Below the pieces are notes generated by a model that saw only the letters and a list, made by a program, of their open reading frames with translations, was not told where the DNA came from and did not search any database. This document shows positions 25,797-37,581 of a DNA stretch of 64,000 nt, in pieces (the stretch's first letter is position 1; each line of letters opens with the position of its first letter). Origin of the DNA: Amia ocellicauda (taxonomy: Eukaryota; Chordata; Actinopteri; Amiiformes; Amiidae); the NCBI RefSeq assembly GCF_036373705.1, contig NW_027102774.1:1-64000 (forward strand), written 5' to 3'. The position numbers and the translations under genes are program-made.

Positions 25797-25914
25797 GCTT
25801 GCAGCACCTGGTATTTCTAGGAGTTCTCCCATTCAAGTACAGACCAGGCCCTGCCCCGTTTAGCTTCCGAGATCTGACGAGATTGGGCGCATTCAGGACG
25901 GTGTGGCCACAAGT
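25797..25914 (-). rRNA. 5S rRNA-like copy 8 (class I variant)
   Basis: Box C GAATGGGAGAAC; T5. Confidence 0.72.
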
Positions 25915-26136
25915 CGAAAGGCCTGGCTGCATGATGTCTCTTAAAGGTTGGCGGGTATTGACGGAACTTCCAGCAAAAAAAAAAAAAAAAAAAAAAAAGA
26001 AAAATGGATGGAAAAATATCAGTGCAGCAAAGGGTGTTGACAGTAGCTGGGTACGTGTACAATTCTTCAACTATATCTCCCCCAGACAGAAAGAGAGTAC
26101 TAAGAGCTACGATGAAGTTACCCAGGAGACGTAAAA

Positions 26137-26254
26137 GCTAGCAGCACCAGGTATTTCCAGGAGGTCTCACATTCATGTACTGTCCAGGTCCTGCCCCATT
26201 TAGCTTCCGAGATCTGACGAGATCGGGCGCGTTCAGGATGGTGTGGCCGCAAGC
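26137..26254 (-). rRNA. 5S rRNA-like copy 9 (class II)
   Basis: T4; the 3' stem is changed (GCTAGC in place of GCAAGC). Confidence 0.68.
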
Positions 26255-26465
26255 CGAGATGCCTGGCTGCATGATGTCTCTTAAAGGCTGGCGGGTATTG
26301 ACGGAACTGCCAGCAAAAAAAAAAAAGAAAAGTAGAGGGAAAATAACCAGTGCAGCAAAGGGTGTTGAAAGTAGCCGGGTACGTGTACAATTCTTCAATA
26401 ATATCTCCTACAGACTGAAAGAGAGTATTAAGAGCTATGATGAAGTTACACAGGAGACGTAAAAA

Positions 26466-26582
26466 GCTTGCAGCACCTGGTATTTCCAGGAGGTCACCCA
26501 TCCAAGTACTGACCAGGCCCTGCACCGTTAGCTTCGGAGATCTGATGAGATCGGGCGCGTTCAGGACGGTGTGGCCGCAAGC
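26466..26582 (-). rRNA. 5S rRNA-like copy 10 (class Ib)
   Basis: One base missing in box A (GCTAAC); T5. Shares this with copies 64, 69 and 71. Confidence 0.68.
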
Positions 26583-26795
26583 CAAGAGGCCTGGCTGCAT
26601 GATGTCTCTTAAAGGCTGGCGGGTATTGACGGAACTTCCAGCAAAAAAAAAAAAATGGAAAATGGAGGGAAAAATATCAGTGCAGCAATGGCTGTTGAAA
26701 GTAGCCGGGTACGTGTACAATACTTCAATTATATCTCCTCCAGACAGATAGAGAGTATTAAGAGCTACGATGAAGTTTCCCAGGAGACGTAAAAA

Positions 26796-26913
26796 GCTTG
26801 CAGCACCAGGTATTTCCAGGAGGTCTCCCATCCAAGTACTGACGAGGCCCTGCCCCGTTTAGCTTCCGAGATCTGACGAGATCGGGCGTGTTCAGGACGG
26901 TGTGGCCGCAAGA
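26796..26913 (-). rRNA. 5S rRNA-like copy 11 (class I)
   Basis: Canonical box C; T5. Resembles copies 65 and 72. Confidence 0.78.
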
Positions 26914-27135
26914 CAAGAGGCCGGGCTGCATGATGTCTCTTAAAGGCTGGCGGGTATTGACGGAACTTCCAGCAAAAAATAAAAAATAAATAAATAGAAA
27001 AATGGAGGGAAAAATATCAGTGCAGCAAAGGGTGTTGACAGTAGCCGGGTACATGTACAATTCTTCAATTATATCTCCTCCAGACTGAATGAGAGTATTA
27101 AGAGCTATGCTGAAGTTACCCAGGAGATGTAAAAA

Positions 27136-27253
27136 GCTTTCAGCACCTGATACTTCTAGGAGGTCTCCCATCCAAGTACTGACCAGGCCCTGCCCCGTTT
27201 AGCTTCCAAGATCTGACGAGATCGGGCGCATTCAGGACGGTGTGGCCGCAAGC
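27136..27253 (-). rRNA. 5S rRNA-like copy 12 (class I)
   Basis: Canonical box C; T5; the 3' end carries a change (GCTGAAAGC). Confidence 0.75.
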
Positions 27254-27478
27254 CAAGAGGCCTGGCTGCATGATGTCTCTTAAAGGTTGGCGGGTATTGA
27301 CGGAACTTCCAGCAAAAAAAAAAAAAAAAAAAGAAAAAAGAAAAATGGATGGAAAAATATCAGTGCAGCAAAGGGTGTTGACAGTAGCTGGATACGTGTA
27401 CAATACTTCAATTATATCTCCTGGAGACAGAAAGAGAGTATTAAGAGCTACGATGAAGTTACCCAGGAGACGTAAAAA

Positions 27479-27596
27479 GCTTGCAGCACCTGGTATTTCT
27501 AGGAGGTCTCCCATCCAAGTACTGACCAGGCCCTGCCCCGTTGAGCTTCCGAGATCTGACGAGATTGGGCGCATTCAGGACGGTGTGGCCACAAGC
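27479..27596 (-). rRNA. 5S rRNA-like copy 13 (class I)
   Basis: Canonical box C; T5; GCTCAACG in box A. Confidence 0.76.
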
Positions 27597-27812
27597 CTAA
27601 AGGCCTGGCTGCATGATGTCTCTTAAAGGTTGGCGGGTATTGACGGAACTTCCAGCAAAAAAAAAAAAAAAAAAGAAAAATGGATGGAAAAATATCAGTG
27701 CAGCAAAGGGTGTTGACAGTAGCTGGGTACGTGTACAATACTTCAATTATATCTCCTCCAGACAGATAGAGAGTATTAAGAGCTACGATAAAGTTACCCA
27801 GGAGACGTAAAA

Positions 27813-27930
27813 GCTTGCAGCACCAGGTATTTCCAGGAGGTCTCGCATTCATGTACTGACCAGGTCCTGCCCTGTTTAGCTTCCAAGATCTGACGAGATC
27901 GGGCGAGTTCAGGATGGTGTGGCCGCAAGC
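27813..27930 (-). rRNA. 5S rRNA-like copy 14 (class II)
   Basis: GAATGCGAGACC; T4. Twin of copy 36. Confidence 0.7.
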
Positions 27931-28139
27931 CGAGATTCCTGGCTGCATGATGTCTCTTAAAGGTTGGCGGGTATTGACGGAACTTCCAGCAAAAAAAAAA
28001 AAAAAAATGGATGGAAAAATATCAGTGCAGCAAAGGGTGTTGACAGTAGCTGGGTACGTGTACAATACTTCAATTATATCTCCTCCAGACAGAGAGAGAG
28101 TATTAAGAGCTACGATAAAGTTACCCAGGAGACGTAAAA

Positions 28140-28257
28140 GCTTGCAGCACTAGGTATTTCCAGGAGGTCTCACTTTCATGTACTGACCAGGTCCTGCCCC
28201 GTTTAGCTTCCGAGATCTGACGAGATCGGGCGCGTTCAGGATGGTGTGGCCGCAAGC
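28140..28257 (-). rRNA. 5S rRNA-like copy 15 (class II)
   Basis: GAAAGTGAGACC; T4. Twin of copy 37. Confidence 0.7.
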
Positions 28258-28467
28258 CGAGATGCCTGGCTGCATGATGTCTCTTAAAGGCTGGCGGGTA
28301 TTGACGGAACTGCCAGCAAAAAAAAAAAGAAAAATAGAGGGAAATATACCAGTGCAGCAAAGGGTGTTGAAAGTAGCCGGGTACGTGTACAATTCTTCAA
28401 TTATATCTCCTGGAGACAGAAAGAGAGTATTAAGAGCTTCGATGAAGTTACCCAGGAGACGTAAAAA

Positions 28468-28585
28468 GCTTGCAGCACCTGGTATTTCTAGGAGGTCTCC
28501 CATCCAAGTACTGACCAGGCCCTGCCCCGTTTAGCTTCGGAGATCTGACGAGATCGGGCGCGTTCAGGATGGTGTGGCCGCAAGC
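28468..28585 (-). rRNA. 5S rRNA-like copy 16 (class I)
   Basis: Canonical box C; T5; CTCCGAAG before box A. Confidence 0.77.
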
Positions 28586-28795
28586 CAAGATGCCTGGCTG
28601 CATCATGTCTCTTAAAGGCTGGCGGGTATTGACGGAACTGCCAGCAAAAAAAAAAAGAAAAATAGAGGGAAATATACCAGTGCAGCAAAGGGTGTTGAAA
28701 GTAGCCGGGTACGTGTACAATTCTTCAATTATATCTCCTGGAGACAGAAAGAGAGTATTAAGAGCTACGATGAAGTTACCCAGGAGACGTAAAAA

Positions 28796-28913
28796 GCTTG
28801 CAGCACCTGGTATTTCTAGGAGGTCTCCCATCCAAGTACTGACCAGGCCCTGTCCCGTTTAGCTTCCGAGATCTGACGAGATCGGGCGCATTCAGGACGG
28901 TGTGGCCACAAGC
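28796..28913 (-). rRNA. 5S rRNA-like copy 17 (class I)
   Basis: Canonical box C; T5. Twin of copy 38. Confidence 0.78.
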
Positions 28914-29139
28914 CGAAAGGCCTGGCTGCATGATGTCTCTTAAAGGTTGGCGGGTATTGACGGAACTTCCAGCAAAAAAAAAAAAGAAAAAAAGAAAAAA
29001 GAAAAATGGATGGAAAAATATCAGTGCAGCAAAGGGTGTTGACAGTAGCTGGATACGTGTACAATACTTCAATTATATCTCCTCCAGACAGAGAGAGAGT
29101 ATTAAGAGCTACGATGAAGTTACCCAGGAGACGTAAAAA

Positions 29140-29257
29140 GCTTGCAGCACCTGGTATTTCTAGGAGGTCTCCCATCCAAGTACTGACCAGGCCCTGCCCC
29201 GTTTAGCTTCCGAGATCTGACGAGATCGGGCGCGTTCAGGACGGTGTGGCCGCAAGC
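29140..29257 (-). rRNA. 5S rRNA-like copy 18 (class I)
   Basis: Array-consensus gene; T5. Twin of copy 39. Confidence 0.78.
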
Positions 29258-29467
29258 CAAGATGCCTGGCTGCATGATGTCTCTTAAAGGCTGGCGGGTA
29301 TTGACGGAACTGCCAGCAAAAAAAAAAAGAAAAATAGAGGGAAATATACCAGTGCAGCAAAGGGTGTTGAAAGTAGCCGGGTACGTGTACAATTCTTCAA
29401 TTATATCTCCTGGAGACAGAAAGAGAGTATTAAGAGCTACGATGAAGTTACCCAGGAGACGTAAAAA

Positions 29468-29585
29468 GCTTGCAGCACCTGGTATTTCTAGGAGGTCTCC
29501 CATCCAAGTACTGACCAGGCCCTGCCCCGTTTAGCTTCCGAGATCTGACGAGATCGGGCGCATTCAGGACGGTGTGGCCACAAGC
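29468..29585 (-). rRNA. 5S rRNA-like copy 19 (class I)
   Basis: Array-consensus gene; T5. Twin of copy 40. Confidence 0.78.
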
Positions 29586-29810
29586 CGAAAGGCCTGGCTG
29601 CATGATGTCTCTTAAAGGTTGGCGGGTATTGACGGAACTTCCAGCAAAAAAAAAAAAAAAAAAAAGAAAAAAGAAAAATGGATGGAAAAATATCAGTGCA
29701 GCAAAGGGTGTTGACAGTAGCTGGATACGTGTACAATACTTCAATTATATCTCCTCCAGACAGAGAGAGAGTATTAAGAGCTACGATAAAGTTACCCAGG
29801 AGACGTAAAA

Positions 29811-29928
29811 GCTTGCAGCACTAGGTATTTCCAGGAGGTCTCACTTTCATGTACTGACCAGGTTCTGCCCCGTTTAGCTTCCGAGATCTGACGAGATCGG
29901 GCGCATTCAGGACGGTGTGGCCACAAGC
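29811..29928 (-). rRNA. 5S rRNA-like copy 20 (class II)
   Basis: GAAAGTGAGACC; T4. Confidence 0.7.
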
Positions 29929-30140
29929 CGAAAGGCCTGGCTGCATGATGTCTGTTAAAGGTTGGCGGGTATTGACGGAACTTCCAGCAAAAAAAAAAAA
30001 AAGAAAAATGGATGGAAAAATATCAGTGCAGCAAAGGGTGTTGACAGTAGCTGGGTACGTGTACAATACTTCAATTATATCTCTTCCAGACAGATAGAGA
30101 GTATTAAGAGCTACGATAAAGTTACCCAGGAGACGTAAAA

Positions 30141-30258
30141 GCTTGCAGCACCAGGTATTTCCAGGAGGTCTCACATTCAAGTACTGACCAGGTCCTGCCC
30201 CGTTTAGCTTCCGAGATCTGACGAGATCGGGCGCGTTCAGGATGGTGTGGCCGCAAGC
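30141..30258 (-). rRNA. 5S rRNA-like copy 21 (class II)
   Basis: TTGAATGTGAGACC; T4. Confidence 0.7.
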
Positions 30259-30469
30259 CGAGACGCCTGGCTGCATGATGTCTCTTAAAGGCTGGCGGGT
30301 ATTGACGGAACTGCCAGCAAATAAATAAAAGAAAAATAGAGGGAAAAATACCAGTGCAGCAAAGGCTGTTGAATGTAGCCGGGTACGTGTACAATTCCTC
30401 AATTATATATTCTCCAGACAGAAAGAGAGTATTAAGAGCTACGATGAAGTTCCCCAGGAGACGTAAAAA

Positions 30470-30587
30470 GCTGGCAGCACCTGGTATTTCCAGAAGATCT
30501 CCCATCCAAGTACTGACCAGGTCCTGCCCCGTTTAGTTTCCGAGATCTTCCGAGATCGGGCGCGTTCAGGACTGTGTGCTCGCAAGC
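30470..30587 (-). rRNA. 5S rRNA-like copy 22 (class I)
   Basis: Box C kept but followed by ATCTTCTG; CTTCCGAG in helix III region; T5. Resembles copies 68 and 78. Confidence 0.72.
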
Positions 30588-30814
30588 CAAGAGGCCTGTC
30601 TGCATGATGTCTCTTAATGGCTGGCGGGTATTGACGGAACTTCCAGCAAAAAAAAATAAAAAAATAAAATGAAAAAGAAAAATGGAGGGAAAAATATCAG
30701 TGCAGCAAAGGGTGTTGAAAGTAGACGGGTACGTGTACAATACTTCAATTATATCTCCTCCAGACAGATAGAGAGTATAAAGAGCAACGATAAAGTTACC
30801 CAGGAGACGTAAAA

Positions 30815-30932
30815 GCTTGCAGCACTAGGTATTTCCAGGAGGTCTCACAATCAAGTACTGACCAGGTCCTGCCCCGTTTAGCTTCCGAGATCTGACGAGA
30901 TCGGGCGCGTTCAGGATGGTGTGGCCGCAAGC
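30815..30932 (-). rRNA. 5S rRNA-like copy 23 (class II)
   Basis: TTGATTGTGAGACC; T4. Twin of copy 41. Confidence 0.7.
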
Positions 30933-31143
30933 CGAGATGCCTGGCTGCATGATGTCTCTTAAAGGCTGGCGGGTATTGACGGAACTGCCAGCAAAAAAAA
31001 AAAAGAAAAATAGAGGGAAAAATACCAGTGCAGCAAAGGGTGTTGAAAGTAGCCGGGTACGTGTACAATTCTTCAATTATATATTCTCCAGACAGAAAGA
31101 GAGTATTAAGAGCAACGATGAAGTTCCCCAGGAGATGTAAAAA

Positions 31144-31261
31144 GCTGGCAGCACCTGGTATTTCCAGACGATCTCCCATCCAAGTACTGATCAGGTCCTG
31201 CCCCGTTTAGCTTCCGAGATCTGACGAGATCAGGCGCGTTCAGGACAATGTGGCCGCAAGC
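31144..31261 (-). rRNA. 5S rRNA-like copy 24 (class I)
   Basis: Box C kept, then ATCGTCTG; T5. Twin of copy 42. Confidence 0.73.
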
Positions 31262-31478
31262 CAAGAGGCCTGGCTGCATGATGTCTCTTAAAGGCTGGCG
31301 GGTATTGACGGAACTTCCAGAAATAATAATAAAGAAAAAGAAAAATGGAGGGAAAAATATCAGTGCAGCAATGGGTGTTGAAAGTAACCGGGTACGTGTA
31401 CAATACTTCAATTATATCTCCTCCAGACAGAATGAGAGTATTAAGAGCTACGATGAAGTTACCCAGGTGTCGTAAAAA

Positions 31479-31596
31479 GCTTGCAGCACCTGGTATTTCT
31501 AGGAGGTCTCCCATCCAAGTACTGACCAGGCCCTGCCCCGTTTAGCTTCCGAGATCTGACGAGATCGGGCGCATTCAGGACGGTGTGGCCACAAGC
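31479..31596 (-). rRNA. 5S rRNA-like copy 25 (class I)
   Basis: Canonical box C; T5. Twin of copy 43 or 44. Confidence 0.78.
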
Positions 31597-31807
31597 CGAG
31601 AGGCCTGGCTGCATGATGTCTCTTAAAGGTTGGCGGGTATTGACGGAACTTCCAGCAAAAAAAAAAAAAGAAAAATGGATGGAAAAATATCAGTGCAGCA
31701 AAGGGTGTTGACAGTAGCTGGGTACGTGTACAATACTTCAATTATATCTCTTCCAGACAGATAGAGAGTATTAAGAGCTACGATGAAGTTACCCAGGAGT
31801 TGTAAAA

Positions 31808-31925
31808 GCTTGCAGCACCAGGTATTTCCAGGAGGTCTCACATTCAAGTACTGACCAGGTCCTGCCCCGTTTAGCTTCCGAGATCTGACGAGATCGGGCG
31901 CGTTCAGGATGGTGTGGCCGCAAGC
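31808..31925 (-). rRNA. 5S rRNA-like copy 26 (class II)
   Basis: TTGAATGTGAGACC; T4. Confidence 0.7.
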
Positions 31926-32135
31926 CGAGACGCCTGGCTGCATGATGTCTCTTAAAGGCTGGCGGGTATTGACGGAACTGCCAGCAAAAAAAAAAAGAAA
32001 AATAGAGGGAAAAATACCAGTGCAGCAAAGGCTGTTGAAAGTAGCCGGGTACATGTACAATTCCTCAATTATAACACCTCCAGACAGATAGAGAGTATTA
32101 AGAGCTACGATGAAGTTTCCCAGGAGACGTTAAAA

Positions 32136-32253
32136 GCTTGCAGCACCAGGTATTTCCTGGAGGTCTCCCATCCAAGTACTGATCAGGCCCTGCCCCGTTT
32201 AGCTTCCGAGATCTGACGAGATCGGGCGCGTTCAGGACAATGTGGCCGCAAGC
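32136..32253 (-). rRNA. 5S rRNA-like copy 27 (class I)
   Basis: Canonical box C, CCTCCAGG after it; T4. Twin of copy 45. Confidence 0.76.
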
Positions 32254-32482
32254 CAAGAGGCCTGGCTGCATGATGTCTCTTATAGGCTGGCGGGTATTGA
32301 CGGAACTTCCAGCAAAAAAAAAAAAAAAAAAAAAAAAGAAAAAGAAAAATGGAGGGAAAAATATCAGTGCAGTAATGGGTTTTGAAAGTAGCCGGGTACG
32401 TGTACAATTCTTCAATTATATCTCCTCCAGACAGAAAGAGAGTATTAAGAGCTACGATGAAGTTACCCAGGAGACGTAAAAA

Positions 32483-32600
32483 GCTTGCAGCACCTGGCAT
32501 TTCCTGGAGGTCTCCCATCTAAGTACTGACCAGGCCCTGCCCCGTTTAGCTTCCGAGATCTGACGAGATGGGGCGCGTTCAGGACGGTGTGGTTGCAAGC
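32483..32600 (-). rRNA. 5S rRNA-like copy 28 (class I)
   Basis: Box C AGATGGGAGACC; T5; 5' stem altered (GCTTGCAACC). Confidence 0.73.
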
Positions 32601-32821
32601 CAAGAGGCATGGCTGCATGATGTCTCTTAAACGCTGGAGGGAATTGATGGAACTTCCAGCAAGAAAAAAAAAAAAAACAATAGAAAAATGGAGGGAAAAA
32701 TATCAGTGCAGCAAAGGGTGTTGAAAGTAGCAGGGTACGTGTACAATTCTTCAATTATATCTCCTGCAGACAGAAAGAGAGTATTAAGAGCTACGATGAA
32801 GTTACCCAGGAGACGTAAAAA

Positions 32822-32929
32822 GCTTGCAGCACCTGGTATTTCTAGGAGGTCTCCCATCCAAGTACTGACCAGGCCCTGCCCCGTTTAGCTTCCGAGATCT
32901 GACGAGATCGGGACTGTGTGGCCACAAGC
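32822..32929 (-). rRNA. 5S rRNA-like copy 29 (class I, internally deleted)
   Basis: About 10 bp are missing near gene position 20-30 (the CCTGAATGCG part), so the RNA could not fold normally. T5. Likely a pseudogene. Confidence 0.72.
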
Positions 32930-33142
32930 CAAGAGGCCTTGCTGCATGATGTCTCTTAAAGGTTGGAGGGTATTGACGGAACTTCCAGCAAAAAAAAAAA
33001 AAAAGAAAAATGGTTGGAAAAATATCAGTGCAGCAATGGGTGTTAACAGTAGCTGGGTACGTGTACAATACTTCAATTATATCTCCTCCAGACAGATAGA
33101 GAGTATTAAGAGCTACGATAAAGTTACCCAGGAGACGTAAAA

Positions 33143-33260
33143 GCTTGCAGCACCAGGTATTTCCAGGAGGTCTCACATTCAAGTACTGACCAGGCCCTGC
33201 CCCGTTTAAATTCCAAGATCTGATGAGATCGGGGGCGTTCAGGACGGTGTGGCTGCAAGC
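33143..33260 (-). rRNA. 5S rRNA-like copy 30 (class II)
   Basis: Box A reads GAATTTAAACGG; T4. Confidence 0.67.
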
Positions 33261-33471
33261 CAAGAGGCCGGGCTGCATGATGTCTCTTAATGGTTGGCGG
33301 GTTTTGACGGAACATCTAGCAAAAAAAAAAAAGAGAAATGGAGGGAGAAATACCAGTGCAGCAAAGGGTGTTGAAAGTAGCCGGGTACGTGTACAATTCT
33401 TCAATTATATCTCCTGCAGACAGAAAGAGAGTATTAAGAGCTACGATGAAGTTACCCAGGAGACGTAAAAA

Positions 33472-33589
33472 GCTTGCAGCACCTGGTATTTCTAGGAGGT
33501 CAGCCATCCAAGTACTGACCAGGCCCTGCCCCGTTTAGCTTCCGAGATCTTACGAGATCGGGCGCATTCAGGACGGTGTGGCCACAAGC
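33472..33589 (-). rRNA. 5S rRNA-like copy 31 (class Ia)
   Basis: T5. Twin of copy 2. Confidence 0.75.
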
Positions 33590-33800
33590 TGAGAGGCCTG
33601 GCTGCATGATGTCTCTTAAAGGTTGGCGGGTATTGACGGAACTTCCAGCAAAAAAAAAAAAGAAAAATGGAGGGAAAAATATCAGTGCAGCAAAGGCTGT
33701 TGAAAGTAGCCGGGTACGTGTACAATTCTTCAATAATATCTCCTCCAGTCTGAAAGAGAGTATTAAGAGCTACGATGAAGTTACCCAGGAGACGTAAAAA

Positions 33801-33918
33801 GCTTGCAGCACCTGGTATTTCCAGGAGGTCACCCAACCAAGTACTGACCAGACCCTGCCCCGTTTAGCTTCCGAGATATGATGAGATCAGGCGCGTTCAG
33901 GACGGTGTGGCCGCAAGC
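33801..33918 (-). rRNA. 5S rRNA-like copy 32 (class Ib)
   Basis: Same GGTTGGG change as copy 3; T5. Confidence 0.7.
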
Positions 33919-34137
33919 CAAGAGGACTGGCTGCATGATGTCTCTTAAAGGCTGGCAAGTATTGACGGAACTTCCAGCAAAAAAAAAAAAAAAAAAATAG
34001 AAAAAGGGAGGGAAAAATATCAGTGCAGCAAAGGGTGTTGAAAGTAGCCGGGTACGTGTACAATTCTTCAATTATATCTCCTCCAGACAGAAAGAGAGAA
34101 TTAAGAGCTACGATAAAGTTACCCAGGAGACGTAAAA

Positions 34138-34255
34138 GCTTGCTGCACCAGGTATTTCCAGGAGGTCTCCCATCCAAGTACTGACCAGGTCCTGCCCCGT
34201 TTAGCTTCCGAGATCTTACGAGATCGGGCGCGTTCAGGACGGTGTGGCCATAAGC
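34138..34255 (-). rRNA. 5S rRNA-like copy 33 (class I)
   Basis: Canonical box C; T4. Twin of copy 4. Confidence 0.75.
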
Positions 34256-34473
34256 CGAGAGGCCTGGCTGCATGATGTCTCTTAAAGGTTGGCGGGTATT
34301 GACGGAACTTCCAGCACAAAAAAAAAAAAAAAAATGAAAAATGGATGGAAAAATATCAGTGCAAGAAAGGATGTTGACAGTAGCTGGGTACGTGTACAAT
34401 ACTTCAATTATATCTCCTCCAGACAGATAGAGAGTATTAAGAGCTACGATAAAGTTACCCAGGAGACGTGAAA

Positions 34474-34591
34474 GCTTGCAGCACGAGGTATTTCCAGGAG
34501 GTCTCACATTCATGTACTGACCAGGTCCTGCCCCGTTTAGCTTCCGAGATCTGACGAGATCGGGCGCGTTCAGGATGGTGTGGCCGCATGC
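34474..34591 (-). rRNA. 5S rRNA-like copy 34 (class II)
   Basis: Terminator reduced to T3 (GCTTTCACG). Twin of copy 5, which has T4. Confidence 0.67.
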
Positions 34592-34801
34592 CGAGATGCC
34601 TGGCTGCATGATGTCTCTTAAAGGCTGGCGGGTATTGACGGAACTGCCAGCAAAAAAAAAAAAGAAAAATAGAGGGAAATATACCAGTGCTGCAAAGGGT
34701 GTTGAAAGTAGCCGGGTACGTGTACAATTCTTCAATTATATCTCCTCCAGACAGAAAGAGAGTACTAAGAGCTACGATGAAGTTACCCAGGAGACAAAAA
34801 A

Positions 34802-34919
34802 GCTTGCAGCACCAGGTATTTCCAGGAGGTCACCCATCCAAGTACTGACCAGGCCGTGCCCCTTTTACCTTCTGAGATCTGACGAGATCGGGCGCGTTCA
34901 GGACGGTGTGGCCGCAAGC
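34802..34919 (-). rRNA. 5S rRNA-like copy 35 (class Ib)
   Basis: Box A GGTAAAAGGGGC; T6. Twin of copy 6. Confidence 0.7.
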
Positions 34920-35138
34920 CAAGAGGCCTGGCTGCATGATGTCTCTTAAAGGCTGGCGGGTATTGACGGAACTTCCAGCAAAAAAAAAACAAAAAAAAAA
35001 GAAAAATGGATGGAAAAATATCAGTGCAGCAAAGGGTGTTGACAGTAGCTGGGTACGTGTACAATACTTCAATTATATCTCCTCCAGACAGATAGAGAGT
35101 ATTAAGAGCTACGATAAAGTTACCAAGGAGACGTAAAA

Positions 35139-35256
35139 GCTTGCAGCACCAGGTATTTCCAGGAGGTCTCGCATTCATGTACTGACCAGGTCCTGCCCCG
35201 TTTAGCTTCCAAGATCTGACGCGATCGGGCGAGTTCAGGATGGTGTGGCCGCAAGC
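35139..35256 (-). rRNA. 5S rRNA-like copy 36 (class II)
   Basis: GAATGCGAGACC; T4. Twin of copy 14. Confidence 0.7.
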
Positions 35257-35465
35257 CGAGATTCCTGGCTGCATGATGTCTCTTAAAGGTTGGCGAGTAT
35301 TGACGGAACTTCCAGCAAAAAAAAAAAAAAAAATGCATGGAAAAATATCAGTGCAGCAAAGCGTGTTGACAGTAGCTGGGTACGTGTACAATACTTCAAT
35401 TATATCTCCTCCAGACAGAGAGAGAGTATTAAGAGCTACGATAAAGTTACCCAGGAGACGTAAAA

Positions 35466-35583
35466 GCTTGCAGCACTAGGTATTTCCAGGAGGTCTCACT
35501 TTCATGTACTGACCAGGTCCTGCCCCGTTTAGCTTCCGAGATCTGACGAGATCGGGCGCGTTCAGGATGGTGTGGCCGCAAGC
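35466..35583 (-). rRNA. 5S rRNA-like copy 37 (class II)
   Basis: GAAAGTGAGACC; T4. Twin of copy 15. Confidence 0.7.
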
Positions 35584-35793
35584 CGAGATGCCTGGCTGCA
35601 TGATGTCTCTTAAAGGCTGGCGGGTATTGACGGAACTGCCAGCAAAAAAAAAAAGAAAAATAGAGGGAAATATACCAGTGCAGCAAAGGGTGTTGAAAGT
35701 AGCCGGGTACGTGTACAATTCTTCAATTATATCTCCTGGAGACAGAAAGAGAGTATTAAGAGCTACGATGAAGTTACCCAGGAGACGTAAAAA

Positions 35794-35911
35794 GCTTGCA
35801 GCACCTGGTATTTCTAGGAGGTCTCCCATCCAAGTACTGACCAGGCCCTGCCCCGTTTAGCTTCCGAGATCTGACGAGATCGGGCGCATTCAGGACGGTG
35901 TGGCCACAAGC
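35794..35911 (-). rRNA. 5S rRNA-like copy 38 (class I)
   Basis: Array consensus; T5. Twin of copy 17. Confidence 0.78.
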
Positions 35912-36137
35912 CGAAAGGCCTGGCTGCATGATGTCTCTTAAAGGTTGGCGGGTATTGACGGAACTTCCAGCAAAAAAAAAAAAGAAAAAAAGAAAAAAGA
36001 AAAATGGATGGAAAAATATCAGTGCAGCAAAGGGTGTTGACAGTAGCTGGATACGTGTACAATACTTCAATTATATCTCCTCCAGACAGAGAGAGAGTAT
36101 TAAGAGCTACGATGAAGTTACCCAGGAGACGTAAAAA

Positions 36138-36255
36138 GCTTGCAGCACCTGGTATTTCTAGGAGGTCTCCCATCCAAGTACTGACCAGGCCCTGCCCCGT
36201 TTAGCTTCCGAGATCTGACGGGATCGGGCGCGTTCAGGACGGTGTGGCCGCAAGC
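36138..36255 (-). rRNA. 5S rRNA-like copy 39 (class I)
   Basis: Canonical box C; T5. Twin of copy 18, with one change in the GATCTCGTC stretch. Confidence 0.77.
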
Positions 36256-36465
36256 CTAGATGCCTGGCTGCATGATGTCTCTTAAAGGCTGGCGGGTATT
36301 GACGGAACTGCCAGCAAAAAAAAAAAGAAAAATAGAGGGAAATATACCAGTGCAGCAAAGGGTGTTGAAAGTAGCCGGGTACGTGTACAATTCTTCAATT
36401 ATATCTCCTGGAGACAGAAAGAGAGTATTAAGAGCTACGATGAAGTCACCCAGGAGACGTAAAAA

Positions 36466-36583
36466 GCTTGCAGCACCTGGTATTTCTAGGAGGTCTCCCA
36501 TCCAAATACTGACCAGGCCCTGCCCCGTTTAGCTTCCGAGATCTGACGAGATCGGGCGCATTCAGGACGGTGTGGCCACAAGC
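36466..36583 (-). rRNA. 5S rRNA-like copy 40 (class I)
   Basis: AGTATTTGGATGGG; T5. Twin of copy 19. Confidence 0.77.
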
Positions 36584-36808
36584 CGAAAGGCCTGGCTGCA
36601 TGATGTCTCTTAAAGGTTGGCGGGTATTGACGGAACTTCCTGCAAAAAAAAAAAAGAAAAAAAGAAAAAAGAAAAATGGATGGAAAAATATCAGTGCAGC
36701 AAAGGGTGTTGACAGTAGCTGGATACGTGTACAATACTTCAATTATATCTCCTCCAGACAGAGAGAGAGTATTAAGAGCTACGATAAAGTTACCCAGGAG
36801 ACGTAAAA

Positions 36809-36926
36809 GCTTGCAGCACTAGGTATTTCCAGGAGGTCTCACAATCAAGTACTGACCAGGTCCTGCCCCGTTTAGCTTCCGAGATCTGACGAGATCGGGC
36901 GCGTTCAGGATGGTGTGGCCGCAAGC
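36809..36926 (-). rRNA. 5S rRNA-like copy 41 (class II)
   Basis: TTGATTGTGAGACC; T4. Twin of copy 23. The unit is short because its T tract is nearly lost. Confidence 0.7.
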
Positions 36927-37128
36927 CGAGATGCCTGGCTGCATGATGTCTCTTAAAGGCTGGCGGGTATTGACGGAACTGCCAGCAAAGAAAAATAGAG
37001 GGAAAAATACCAGTGCAGCAAAGGGTGTTGAAAGTAGCCGGGTACGTGTACAATTCTTCAATTATATATTCTCCAGACAGAAAGAGAGTATTAAGAGCAA
37101 CGATGAAGTTCCCCAGGAGATGTAAAAA

Positions 37129-37246
37129 GCTGGCAGCACCTGGTATTTCCAGACGATCTCCCATCCAAGTACTGATCAGGTCCTGCCCCGTTTAGCTTCC
37201 GAGATCTGACGAGATCAGGCGCGTTCAGGACAATGTGGCCGCAAGC
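37129..37246 (-). rRNA. 5S rRNA-like copy 42 (class I)
   Basis: ATCGTCTG after box C as in copy 24; T5. Confidence 0.73.
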
Positions 37247-37463
37247 CAAGAGGCCTGGCTGCATGATGTCTGTTAAAGGCTGGCGGGTATTGACGGAACT
37301 TCCAGAAATAATAATAAAGAAAAAGAAAAATGGAGGGAAAAATATCAGTGCAGCAATGGGTGTTGAAAGTAACCGGGTACGTGTACAATACTTCAATTAT
37401 ATCTCCTCCAGACAGAAAGAGAGTATTAAGAGCTACGATAAACTTACCCAGCAGACGTAAAAA

Positions 37464-37581
37464 GCTTGCAGCACCTGGTATTTCCAGGAGGTCTCCCATC
37501 CAAGTACTGACCAGGCCCTGCCCCATTCAGTTTCCGAGATCTGACGAGATCGGGCGCGTTCAGGATGGTGTGGCCGCAAGC
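37464..37581 (-). rRNA. 5S rRNA-like copy 43 (class I)
   Basis: Box A reads GAAACTGAATGG; T5. Confidence 0.72.
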